NCBI GenBank assembly: GCA_002238945.1
Contig: MPNI01000017.1
Span: 1-51,774, forward strand
Length of the DNA: 51,774 nucleotides
Reading direction: 5' to 3'
DNA from: Proteobacteria bacterium bin106
GTDB lineage: Bacteria > Bdellovibrionota_B > Oligoflexia > Oligoflexales > Bin106
Part shown: positions 37,378 through 46,516 of the stretch, piece by piece
Layout: each line of letters starts with the position of its first letter
Position numbering within the stretch: the stretch's first letter is position 1
Notes under the pieces: generated by a model
The model's database searches: none
Seen by the model: the letters and a program-made list of their open reading frames with translations, nothing else
What the model was told of the DNA's origin: nothing
Position numbers and translations under genes: made by a program

Positions 37378-38841
37378 ATGACAAAACAATCATCAGCACA
37401 TTCTGCGGATATCGTGATTATTGGTAGTGGTCCAGCAGGTTACGTGGCAGCTATACGTGCTGCACAACTGGGTTTTTCTGTGACATGTATTGAAAAAGAT
37501 TCTACCTTTGGAGGCACATGTTTGAATGTAGGATGCATTCCCTCTAAAGCTTTACTGGAAAGTTCTCATCTTTTTCATAACATCACTCATCGTGCCTCTA
37601 AGTTAGGAATTGCCATTAAAGATGCTCGTGTGGATATCAAAAAGATGATGTCTTACAAAGATAAGGTTGTGGCAGATAACACCAAAGGTATTGCTTATCT
37701 GTTTGATAAGCACAAGATTGATTCGCTAAGAGGGCATGGCACCTTGACCTCTCAATCAGGAGAGGTCAAGGTGCAATTAGCAGATGGTAGTAAGAGATCC
37801 GTGCAGGCTCGCAAAGCTATCATTATTGCCACTGGCTCAGAGATCATCGAACTGAGCCAACTTGCAGCTTTCGATCATCACTATGTTTGTCATTCTACAG
37901 ATGCTCTTTCGTGGCAAACAGTGCCTCCTTCTTTAACCATTGTTGGTGGAGGTGTGATTGGTCTTGAGTTGGGAAGCGTTTGGCAACGTCTTGGTAGCCA
38001 GGTGACGGTTATTGAGGCAGCAGATGCTTTGATATCTTCTTGTGATGCATCTTTGTCACGGTATATGAAAAAACAACTCTCTCAAGAAGGTATGACCATT
38101 CATCTATCAAGCCGGCTGACAGCAGTGCATGTGCCTAAGACCATGTCGCATGCTTTGTCAAAACATAAAAGCGATGATCTTGTGAGTGTTCAATTCCAAG
38201 ATAAACACGATAAAACTCATACCATCACTGCCCATAAGGTGTTGGTATGTGTTGGCCGAAAACCCAACACAGCAGGTTTGGGGTGTGAACAAGCAGGTAT
38301 CCATCTTAGCCAAAGAGGGCATATCAAAGTGGATCCGTATTACGCCACCAGTGTAGCAGGGGTTTATGCTATTGGAGATGTGACAGAAGGATTGATGTTG
38401 GCTCATCGTGCTGAAGAGGATGGTATTGCTTTGGTAGAACACTTAGCTGGAGGAGCTCTTGTTAAGAATGAGCATTTGATGCCTCAGGTGATTTATACCT
38501 GGCCAGAAATTGCCTCTGTTGGCAAAACAGAACAAGAGCTTAAAGAGGCAGGTATTCCTTATAAAACCGGCAGGTTTTCTTTAAAGGCTAATGCTCGCGC
38601 TAAAATCATGGGAGGAGATAGTGGCTTTATCAGAATATACAGTCATCAAACCACAGATGCCTTACTTGGGGTGCATATTGCTGCTCCTAGTGCTTCAGAA
38701 TTGATTGCCGAAATAACCTTAGCTATGAATTTTGCAGCAAGTAGTGAAGATATAGCTCGTACTCCTCATGCGCATCCATCTTTGAGTGAGGCCATCAAAG
38801 AGGCAGCCCTCGCTGTAGACTTAAGAGCTTTACATGGTTAG
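37378..38841 (+). CDS. lpd: Dihydrolipoamide dehydrogenase (E3)
   Basis: A 487-residue flavoprotein that reoxidises lipoyl groups for both 2-oxo acid dehydrogenase complexes. FAD-binding IIGSGPAGYVAAIRAAQLG, the redox disulfide GGTCLNVGCIPSK (C48 and C53), NAD-binding TIVGGGVIGLELGSVW, the second FAD motif YAIGDVTEG and the C-terminal catalytic His in HAHPSLSEAIKEA are all present. It lies 61 bp after sucB and 31 bp before sucA. As the only lpd seen here, it probably serves the pdh genes too. Confidence 0.96.
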   Translation: MTKQSSAHSADIVIIGSGPAGYVAAIRAAQLGFSVTCIEKDSTFGGTCLNVGCIPSKALLESSHLFHNITHRASKLGIAIKDARVDIKKMMSYKDKVVADNTKGIAYLFDKHKIDSLRGHGTLTSQSGEVKVQLADGSKRSVQARKAIIIATGSEIIELSQLAAFDHHYVCHSTDALSWQTVPPSLTIVGGGVIGLELGSVWQRLGSQVTVIEAADALISSCDASLSRYMKKQLSQEGMTIHLSSRLTAVHVPKTMSHALSKHKSDDLVSVQFQDKHDKTHTITAHKVLVCVGRKPNTAGLGCEQAGIHLSQRGHIKVDPYYATSVAGVYAIGDVTEGLMLAHRAEEDGIALVEHLAGGALVKNEHLMPQVIYTWPEIASVGKTEQELKEAGIPYKTGRFSLKANARAKIMGGDSGFIRIYSHQTTDALLGVHIAAPSASELIAEITLAMNFAASSEDIARTPHAHPSLSEAIKEAALAVDLRALHG

Positions 38842-38872
38842 TTATCCTATATTTTTCTAGATAAAGTTTGCT

Positions 38873-41671
38873 ATGAATGATGATACACAGTTATTTCCTT
38901 ACACGCATGATGCCGCTTATTTAGAAAACCTCTGGCATAGTTGGCAACAAGACCCCACAAGTGCTCCTGAAGAATGGCGACAACTCTTTGAGCACTGGGC
39001 TAGCAGCGATAGTCAACATCACGTACAGGAGTTATCTTCTTCTCGTCGTTCTGTACCTGCTGCTATACCAGCTAATGTATTGCAACTCAGTAAGGTAGAA
39101 GCTCTTATTGCAACTTACCGTACTTTTGGTCATCTGTCTTCTCATCTGAATCCCTTAGCCCCTCCTCCTGTTCTTGATGATAGCCTTAAACTAGAAGCGT
39201 TTTCTTTAAGCAAAAAAGACCTCGATGATATCTTTTTTGTGCCAAGCTTTGCACAAACTCCTATGTCTTTAAGAGATATCCTTCAACGTCTTCAACGTAT
39301 TTATTGTCGTAAAGTGGGAGCAGACTATCAGGGCATTGATCACAAGCAAAAGGTTGCGTGGTTGCAAAAACGTCTTGAAGCCCAAACCCCTGAGGAAGCT
39401 CTCTCTGCAGAGTTGAAGGTCCATATCCTTCATTCTTTGATCTATGCTGAAGGGCTCGAACAATTTTTACATAAACGTTATCTTGGTCAAAAACGTTTTT
39501 CTCTTGAAGGACTGGAATCACTGATTTGTGTTCTTCATAGCCTCTCGGATCAGGCAGCTCAGCAAGGGGTAAAAGAGCTTTGCTTGGGCATGGCTCATCG
39601 CGGCAGGTTGAATGTGTTAGTGAATGTCATGGGTAAATCCTGTGAGCATCTTTTTGAGAGCTTTGAATGCTCCGAGTATAATCCTTTTGATATCGATGGT
39701 GATGTGAAATATCATATTGGTTTTGCTAGCCATATGAAAACTTATTTTGAACATGAAATTTATGCTTATCTTGCACCTAACCCATCCCATCTTGAATCGG
39801 TTAATCCGGTGGTGCAAGGTTTTGTCAAAGCAAGACAGCGTCTTCAAGACGATCATAAACAAACCGCTATTATTCCCATACTTATTCATGGCGATGCTGC
39901 TTTTGTGGGCCAAGGTATTGTTGCTGAAACCTTAAACTTTTCTTTACTGCAGGGTTATTCCTGTGGTGGAACAATCCATATTATTCTCAATAACCAAGTA
40001 GGATTTACCACTGATCCTAGTGAGGCACGGAGCTGTCAGTATGCCTCTGATATGGCTAAGTTTATCAATGCGCCGGTTTTTCATGTTAATGCTGATGATC
40101 CCGAGGCTTGTGTGTGGGCTGTGGGACTTGCTTTTGAATACCGTCAAACTTTTGGCTGTGATGTGGTGTTGGATATGGTGGGATACAGGCGTTATGGGCA
40201 TAATGAAGGAGATGAACCGGCCTTCACTCAACCGTTGATGTATCAGGTTATCAAAAAACATCCTACGGTGTTAACTCAATACAAAAATAAGCTTCTAGAA
40301 AACACACTCATTGATGATACTTCGATAATAGCAGCTGAAAAACGTTGGCAAGATACCTTACAAAAAGCCTATCTTGCAGTTAAGGAATCGAAAAAATCTC
40401 TGCAGCATGCGCCCTTCCCTCAACGTTTTGCTTCTAGCCTGACTTGTAAGAAAGTGAGCAAAGAGGCTTTGTTTGAGATCATTAAGACAGCAATTTCTTC
40501 TAAAACCATCGCCACACTTAAGACGCACATCACGCAATACCCTTCTTCTTTTAGTCCTCATAAGAAGATTCTTAAGTTGCTTGCGCTCCGTCAAGATATG
40601 CTTGAGGGCAAGAAGCCTGTTGATTGGGCCACTGCGGAATTGCTCGCCTTGGGCAGTCTTGCTTTAGATGGGCATTTTATTCGTCTTACGGGACAAGATG
40701 TGCGCCGTGGCACGTTTAGTTCACGTCATGGGGCGTTGGTGGATTCTGTAACCGGAGAACGTTACGATATTTTCTCACAGCTTTCCGGCTTAGGCTCTGT
40801 GGAAATGATCAACTCTCCACTCTCTGAGCAAGGTTGCTTAGGTTTTGAGTTTGGTTATGCTGTGGCAGATCATAATGCTCTTGTGCTGTGGGAAGCTCAA
40901 TTTGGTGATTTTTCTAATGGAGCTCAAGTGATTGTGGATCAATTTCTTGCAGCAAGTGAAGCTAAATGGCAACAATCAGCTTCATTGGTTATGCTTCTTC
41001 CTCACGGCTATGAAGGCCAAGGGCCAGAACATTCTAATGCTCGCCCAGAACGTTACTTGCAGTTATGTGGAGGTGGTAATATTCAAGTGGTATCTTGTAG
41101 CACTCCAGGGCAACACTTTCATGTACTGAGAAGACAAGCTAAAAGATCTTTTAGAAAATGCCTTATTTGCATGACTCCTAAAAGCTTGTTGCGTCTTCCT
41201 GCTGCCACTTCAGAATTATCTTCTTTTAGTAGAGATCATTTTCAAGAGGTTATTGATGATCCTTATGTTTCAAAAGCGTGGCAACATAGTATTGAAAAAT
41301 TGATTTTTTGTACCGGAAAAATTTATTATGAAGCTCAGGCTCTGGCCAAAGATATCACAAGTATAGCCATTATTCGTATTGAACAACTCTATCCTTTTCC
41401 AAGGCAACATATTCAATCTATAGCTCAACGTTACACCAAAGCATCCTGTCTTATTTGGATGCAAGAAGAGCCTAAAAATATGGGAGCTTGGAGCTTTATT
41501 CGTCCTCGTTTAGAAGAGATTTTTAAAGATAAAAATCTTCATTATATAGGTAGACGTACCAGTGGCTCAACAGCAGAAGGTTCACAAAAGGCTCATCTTG
41601 CCGAACAAAAACGCATCATAGAAGAAGCTCTTACAACACGTAAATCTAGCAAAATAGCAAGCTCTCTGTAG
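38873..41671 (+). CDS. sucA: 2-oxoglutarate dehydrogenase E1 component
   Basis: A 932-residue thiamine-dependent E1o that decarboxylates 2-oxoglutarate in the TCA cycle. The N-terminal segment YLENLWHSWQQDPTSAPEEW, GMAHRGRLNVLVNVMGK, the ThDP-binding HGDAAFVGQGIVAETLNFS through NNQVGFTTDP, and the C-terminal MLLPHGYEGQGPEHSNARPE region are all family hallmarks. The length is normal. It is third in the sucB-lpd-sucA unit. The start at 38873 has only a weak ribosome site, so some translational coupling to lpd is likely. Confidence 0.96.
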   Translation: MNDDTQLFPYTHDAAYLENLWHSWQQDPTSAPEEWRQLFEHWASSDSQHHVQELSSSRRSVPAAIPANVLQLSKVEALIATYRTFGHLSSHLNPLAPPPVLDDSLKLEAFSLSKKDLDDIFFVPSFAQTPMSLRDILQRLQRIYCRKVGADYQGIDHKQKVAWLQKRLEAQTPEEALSAELKVHILHSLIYAEGLEQFLHKRYLGQKRFSLEGLESLICVLHSLSDQAAQQGVKELCLGMAHRGRLNVLVNVMGKSCEHLFESFECSEYNPFDIDGDVKYHIGFASHMKTYFEHEIYAYLAPNPSHLESVNPVVQGFVKARQRLQDDHKQTAIIPILIHGDAAFVGQGIVAETLNFSLLQGYSCGGTIHIILNNQVGFTTDPSEARSCQYASDMAKFINAPVFHVNADDPEACVWAVGLAFEYRQTFGCDVVLDMVGYRRYGHNEGDEPAFTQPLMYQVIKKHPTVLTQYKNKLLENTLIDDTSIIAAEKRWQDTLQKAYLAVKESKKSLQHAPFPQRFASSLTCKKVSKEALFEIIKTAISSKTIATLKTHITQYPSSFSPHKKILKLLALRQDMLEGKKPVDWATAELLALGSLALDGHFIRLTGQDVRRGTFSSRHGALVDSVTGERYDIFSQLSGLGSVEMINSPLSEQGCLGFEFGYAVADHNALVLWEAQFGDFSNGAQVIVDQFLAASEAKWQQSASLVMLLPHGYEGQGPEHSNARPERYLQLCGGGNIQVVSCSTPGQHFHVLRRQAKRSFRKCLICMTPKSLLRLPAATSELSSFSRDHFQEVIDDPYVSKAWQHSIEKLIFCTGKIYYEAQALAKDITSIAIIRIEQLYPFPRQHIQSIAQRYTKASCLIWMQEEPKNMGAWSFIRPRLEEIFKDKNLHYIGRRTSGSTAEGSQKAHLAEQKRIIEEALTTRKSSKIASSL

Positions 41672-42083
41672 TCTTATTTTAAAAAGTTATCATTTACTGC
41701 GGATTGTTTTCAAAGAAGTATGCTCTGTAACAGAATTTTTTGCAAAATTCACAAAAAACATCCAAACAAACATCTTGATCAGAGTAGTTAGTTTTCTCAG
41801 AATTTCTGTCACTGCCCTGGCAATTATTTTGCTACAACTGATGAATAAGTGCTTTTTTATTATCCATCATTTGATATGCCATCAACAGACATATTTCGTT
41901 TCCTAGATTTATGTATATGGTTATATATGCAATGTAAATAAACTTTTTTTACGAAACTTTAGTTAGAAAGTTTTCTACTGTAAGTCTGTCTTGTAGTTGA
42001 GTATTGAGACGATAGTATAATCTATGTATTTGTATATATTGTTCTGAATGCTCATCCTGCATTAGAAGCTTCCAGGAGGATTA
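41672..42083. other. Intergenic region, no gene seen
   Basis: About 410 AT-rich bases between sucA and the short ORF. Nothing beyond short A/T runs and poorly supported frames; no clear hairpin terminator after sucA. Confidence 0.5.
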
Positions 42084-42176
42084 ATGGCTGGCAAAGCTGG
42101 ACGTATTCAGATACAATGGCAGGTAGATAGTATTAAGCTTTCAAAAAAATTCACTCTTAGAATGCTAGGGATATAG
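42084..42176 (+). CDS. Short ORF with a strong ribosome site ahead of the AAA/nuclease gene (possible leader peptide)
   Basis: AGGAGG followed four bases later by ATG opens a 30-codon frame beginning MAGKAGRIQIQWQVD and ending in TAG at 42174-42176, three bases before the ATG of the AAA/nuclease gene. The ribosome site is stronger than that of the large gene, so the short frame may be translated and couple or control it. A similar AGGAGG-ATG pair with a tiny frame occurs in the small element near 1120. It is too short for composition-based support; it may also be chance or a remnant. Confidence 0.4.
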   Translation: MAGKAGRIQIQWQVDSIKLSKKFTLRMLGI

Positions 42177-42179
42177 ATC

Positions 42180-43754
42180 ATGAATCTTGGGTTAGGTTAT
42201 GAAAGCTTTGAGGATCTTAGAGCTGACCAATGTTATTATGTAGACAAAACAGATCTTCTTTATAAAATGATCAAAGATGGCCGTTATTATTTTCTGTCTC
42301 GTCCTAAAGGCTTTGGCAAAAGCCTTCTTGTAAGCACACTCGAGTGTCTGTTTGAAGGAAAAAAAGAATTATTTAAGGGCTTATATATCGAAGATAAGTG
42401 GGACTGGTCTCAAAAATATCCTGTTGTGAGGTTGAATTTTACAGGTTGTAATAGATATACTGATGGTCCAGAGAGTGATATTGATGAGCAACTGTCAGAT
42501 TATGAAGAAAACCATGACTTTGATCCTGATGATGTGAGTGGTAATCGAGGACGATTTCGATTTAGAAGGTTAATTAAGCATTTACATAATAAAACGGGTA
42601 AACAAGTAGTAGTGCTTGTGGATGAGTATGATGCCCCTATCCTTGATGTTATAACTGATGAAGATTTAGCCAAGAAAAATCGTGATTATCTTAGATATTT
42701 TTATCGAGAAATCAAAAGATGTTCTTGTGCTAAGTATATCCGTTTTGTGTTTGTCACAGGTATCACCATGTTTTCTGAGGATAATATTTTTGCAGGACTC
42801 GATAATCTTGAAGATATTAGTTTAGATCCAGTATTTAGTTCTATCTGTGGTTACACAGATCATGATATAGACACAGTATTTTCAGAGCAAATAAAAAACC
42901 TAGATCGAAAAGAAATCAAACTTAGGTGTAATGGATATAGCTGGTTAGGCGAAAAAAAGGTTTACAATCCTTTTTGTATGTTATTCCTTTTCAGGAAAAA
43001 AGGTCCTGGTGATTGGTGGTCTGAAACAGGAACACCACAATATCTTTATGAATGCCTTGTGAAATTCAACAGTGTTAGCCTTAAAGATGTTGAAGATTGT
43101 TGGATAGATCGTACAGCGCTTACTCAATTTGAAGTTGATAGTGCTATACCACAGGCTATATTTTTCCAAGCAGGATATTTGACTATTGTCGATAAAAAGC
43201 GTGAGAATAGCAGAACACAATATTTATTAGAATATCCAAATCTTGAAATGCGTAATGGTGCATATTATGGACTGCTAGAGTATTTAACTGGTGATTTTGA
43301 CAAAGCTAAAAAACAAGGCGAGACTCTTGTGAGCTTTCTTGCAAATAATAATTTTGATGGATTTAAAGAGACATTTTATGCTTTTTTATCAAGTATTCCT
43401 TATGAAAACAAGAAAAAATCAAACGTGAAAGGTTATTATAACAGTATTATTCAAGGGATGTTATACGCTATTGGTATCGAATATAATGCCGAAAAATCTT
43501 CGTCATTAGGCAAGTGTGATCTGGTTATATTTTATAAACATCAGGTATTTGTAGTGGAGTTTAAGATGCAGCGTCTGCATCAGAAAGTAGGTATAGCCTT
43601 AAAAGAAGCTATTCAGCACATTAAAGATTGTCATTATGTTGATGAGTATAAGAAGCTTAAAAAACCTATTCATCTCTTAGCCATGGTTTTTAGTAAAGAA
43701 GAGCGTAATATTGTGGGGATCTTGCATGAAAAGTGTGATTATGATTCTGCTTAG
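42180..43754 (+). CDS. AAA-ATPase-like protein with C-terminal PD-(D/E)XK nuclease domain (complete copy)
   Basis: A 524-residue member of a family rich in bacterial endosymbionts of protists. The N-terminus YESFEDLRADQCYYVDKT leads to the P-loop-like LSRPKGFGKSLLVST (residues 39-53; commonly RPRRFGKS) and a Walker B VVVLVDEYDAP (near 143-153). A middle helical domain follows, then the nuclease: GKCDLVIF (444-451) and VVEFKMQR (458-465) supply the D and ExK residues. The biochemical role is not settled; defence, mobile-element and host-interaction roles have been suggested for such proteins. Two more copies lie at the window ends. Fairly standard, complete and likely expressed. Confidence 0.88.
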   Translation: MNLGLGYESFEDLRADQCYYVDKTDLLYKMIKDGRYYFLSRPKGFGKSLLVSTLECLFEGKKELFKGLYIEDKWDWSQKYPVVRLNFTGCNRYTDGPESDIDEQLSDYEENHDFDPDDVSGNRGRFRFRRLIKHLHNKTGKQVVVLVDEYDAPILDVITDEDLAKKNRDYLRYFYREIKRCSCAKYIRFVFVTGITMFSEDNIFAGLDNLEDISLDPVFSSICGYTDHDIDTVFSEQIKNLDRKEIKLRCNGYSWLGEKKVYNPFCMLFLFRKKGPGDWWSETGTPQYLYECLVKFNSVSLKDVEDCWIDRTALTQFEVDSAIPQAIFFQAGYLTIVDKKRENSRTQYLLEYPNLEMRNGAYYGLLEYLTGDFDKAKKQGETLVSFLANNNFDGFKETFYAFLSSIPYENKKKSNVKGYYNSIIQGMLYAIGIEYNAEKSSSLGKCDLVIFYKHQVFVVEFKMQRLHQKVGIALKEAIQHIKDCHYVDEYKKLKKPIHLLAMVFSKEERNIVGILHEKCDYDSA

Positions 43755-44569
43755 TTCGTGATTTTTTGATGTTGTCAGGTTGTCTGTATATGCATAGAGC
43801 TCTTTTGTGCTTGGCCTTTAGTGTGTTTTTGCACTCTTCTTTAAAACAATGATGCTTAATGCTGTTAGCTCTAGCCATCAGTGGATATGGAATTGAGTAA
43901 AATCTTTGTTGTAGCTATTCAATACATGTAAAAATATAGAATTTGGCATGTGTTTACTTTAATCGAGAGTATCTATGAGAAAGCTCTGAGGTGCTTAGCA
44001 AATAGAGGCATAGTTTGCATTGACTATGGGTGTGTTGTCCTGTATCTTCTGATGTGCCTAGGGGATGAGTGTTTAAGCTGCTCTTCTTTCTAGTTTTGTT
44101 TGGATCTTGTGAGAAGATGGTGCACCTGGCCTGCCTCTGCCAAAACTCATATAATGAACTCATGAATTAATTACAAGCAATAGATCTATATGCAGATATA
44201 GGATATAGCAAATATAGGATATAGCAAATATAGATAGCAGAGACATATGCTTTTAGGTGGCTAAATTTTTTGTTTTTTGTGTTGAAATTCACAAGGTCGA
44301 CATGTTCTTCTAGCTCGTATCAGTGTCAAAAGCACAAGCAACATAAGACTGAAACTGAGAATTCAGTGGGTCCGTTGTCTGAATGTTGCCTGCAAAAAGA
44401 GAGAGGTGTATCGTTAGATAAGAAAATGCATACTGAGGTTATGCACAGTGTATAAGCGCGTATATTGGTTATACGGTTATATAATGAGGGTTATATAATG
44501 AGGGTAGATAATGAGGGTAGATAGTTGATATCTTAAAACATGTTTTTCTTTGATGAGGAAGGTTACCAT
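43755..44569. other. Intergenic region with short repeats, no gene seen
   Basis: About 810 bp. Two exact 16-bp units ATAGGATATAGCAAAT at 44198-44229 and a run of GGGTTATATAATGA/GGGTAGATAATGA-like units around 44480-44520 precede the first of three exported-protein genes. The frames at 43954-44163 and 44270-44455 lack a ribosome site. Confidence 0.5.
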
Positions 44570-45388
44570 ATGCTATGGGAATTGTGGAAATCTACAGTAC
44601 CGTTTAGCTTAGTTGTCATGATGGTCCTAATGATGGGATGTGATGGAATCAGAGAGGATGGTGCCGGTGATGATTTAAAGATAATAACAGATGCTGCATC
44701 CCAGCTGCATAAAGCTAGTCTTGAGTCTCGCTTCATAGATTTAGGCTCAGGGAGTGTCCATGCGGTGGCAGTGATGGGTGATCTTGCTGTGGTGTTACGT
44801 TACAGACCTAAGGATCAAACACTATCTGTGATGAGTTGTTTGCAATTCAGAGAAGACATAGATGTAGGCAAATCTTCGGCAAGATGTGTACCCAGTTATA
44901 TCATGAGTAAAGACGATGGTTTGATGTTTTTTACAGTTAAGACACATACTTTTTCAGACTTTATAGAAAATAGAAGTTTATATTGGATTTTAAAAGACTT
45001 TCAAGAACATTATAGCGATTCTTCTTTAAAGTCACTTTCCTTGTCACATTCTTTATCTATGATGATGTTAAGTTTATCTATGTTCTCAGATGTGATGGGC
45101 CTACCTAGTATTGATGTGAGCGAGTATTTCGAGTTAGTGGGCTTACCAGACCATCAAGTCTATGGTGGTGGCTTGAAGGTATATTATCTTAACGATCAGG
45201 CTGATTCTCGAAATTATTTTAAGTATTTTCTTTTGGTTATGTATAATTATTTAACAGCAAAGAAGTTCATAAAGCAGATGTATCCGAAATATACCTGCAT
45301 GCCTTTTTCTGTGAAAAATCAGCCAAAAGATTTCATAAGGCAGAAAAGTCTATCCTATGGGTGTTATGGCTTACTTCTGTATAATTAG
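44570..45388 (+). CDS. Lipoprotein of the double-Cys-Pro family (member 1)
   Basis: A 272-residue protein from ATG 44570, which has AGGAAGG seven bases upstream (the ATG at 44540 is less likely). The signal peptide ends in a lipobox-like LMMGC (C24). It carries AVVLRYRPKDQTLSVMSC (C90), then RCVPSYI (C106), a motif shared in looser or tighter form with the next two genes. The C-terminal part has YTCMPFSV and a final GCYG. The rest is beta-strand and short helices with no family I know. First of three tandem exported-protein genes. Confidence 0.7.
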   Translation: MLWELWKSTVPFSLVVMMVLMMGCDGIREDGAGDDLKIITDAASQLHKASLESRFIDLGSGSVHAVAVMGDLAVVLRYRPKDQTLSVMSCLQFREDIDVGKSSARCVPSYIMSKDDGLMFFTVKTHTFSDFIENRSLYWILKDFQEHYSDSSLKSLSLSHSLSMMMLSLSMFSDVMGLPSIDVSEYFELVGLPDHQVYGGGLKVYYLNDQADSRNYFKYFLLVMYNYLTAKKFIKQMYPKYTCMPFSVKNQPKDFIRQKSLSYGCYGLLLYN

Positions 45389-45441
45389 CAGGTTGTTTTG
45401 CCATATCCATGATGTGTATTAGCAGGAGGCTAAGGTCATCT

Positions 45442-46515
45442 ATGTTATCTTACTTGCGTCAACAATTTCTTTTTGGTATTGTGGTGATCGTGTTTTTTTG
45501 GGGATGTTTTGTTTCAAAGGCATTTTCATATCAAGGTAAATCTCGGGTTATAGATGTAGAATCGATAGAGCTACGGGAAAAAACACATCATTTTTATCAC
45601 TTCATAGTGCCGTTAGAAATTTACATCGGAGATGAGGCTTTGGTGTTTGTTCTCGATGTACTTCAAGACGCCTTAGAGGTATCGTTTTGTCATAAAATTG
45701 TCTCTTCTTGCTTACCGGTGTTTCGTGATGCGTATGCCCAGCCATTTCTTTTTCAGAAAGAAGAGGTGGGTGTGCTGAAAACATTCTTAGAGTCTATAGA
45801 AAAAAGTAACGCTTCTGCTACGGCAGACGTTGTTAGCTTGCAGGCAGATAAATGGGACACTCTTGCTAAAAATCTTGTTAAAAAGCTTGCTAAAAAGAAA
45901 GCCATTATGGATGAGAAAATGCAAAAATATCACACCCAGATAAGCTTTGCATCAGCAGGTGTTATTATTCCTCAGGGGTGGTTAGGGTATCTTTATCGTA
46001 AAGAGGTGTCTCATTTAATGAGGGGGCTACCATCAGTTCTTAGCAAAGATGTTAGGCTTGTGTTTAATAACAGCTATTTTAAGGAACTGTTTAAGCGTGT
46101 GGCAGCTCGATCTGGTGTTAGCACCAAAGCCCCATTAGCACTTGCCATATCTACGGTTAGTGCTTTATTTCTTGGCTCATTTATAACTCAGAAGATGAAG
46201 CTTCAAAGTTTGGATGCGGATACGCAACTTTCTCAAGATCTCATCGAACAGAAAAAAGATAGTTTTGTATTGCTTCTCAGTGAACTTTTTGATTCTGGAT
46301 ACACCAATGATACTAGAGTAAGCCAGGGAGTCTCTATTGTGCTACCAGCAAGTTATTTTACCACTATGGATTTGATTGGCTATTTTTTAGCGCTTTTTCA
46401 AAACAGCCAAATGAATTCAGAGCAGTTACCAGCTTTTTATTGTATTCAACAAGCCCCACACTTAACTAGAGAGTCATGTTTTCCGTTAAATGACTTTTTG
46501 CAAAATGAGGATTAA
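45442..46515 (+). CDS. Exported membrane protein of the double-Cys-Pro family (member 2)
   Basis: A 357-residue protein from ATG 45442 (AAGG six bases upstream); the frame is open from 45409. The N-terminal signal (LFGIVVIVFFWGC, then FVSKAFS) exports it. C83 and C90 fit LEVSFC-x6-CLPVF. A Lys-rich coiled-coil-like stretch (LVKKLAKKKAIMDEKMQKY) precedes two hydrophobic segments (about residues 165-182 and 232-250). The C-terminus has YC-x11-CFPLNDFL. The layout is shared with member 3. Its stop overlaps the region of the next ribosome site (TAA-a-ATG). Confidence 0.68.
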   Translation: MLSYLRQQFLFGIVVIVFFWGCFVSKAFSYQGKSRVIDVESIELREKTHHFYHFIVPLEIYIGDEALVFVLDVLQDALEVSFCHKIVSSCLPVFRDAYAQPFLFQKEEVGVLKTFLESIEKSNASATADVVSLQADKWDTLAKNLVKKLAKKKAIMDEKMQKYHTQISFASAGVIIPQGWLGYLYRKEVSHLMRGLPSVLSKDVRLVFNNSYFKELFKRVAARSGVSTKAPLALAISTVSALFLGSFITQKMKLQSLDADTQLSQDLIEQKKDSFVLLLSELFDSGYTNDTRVSQGVSIVLPASYFTTMDLIGYFLALFQNSQMNSEQLPAFYCIQQAPHLTRESCFPLNDFLQNED

Positions 46516-46516
46516 A

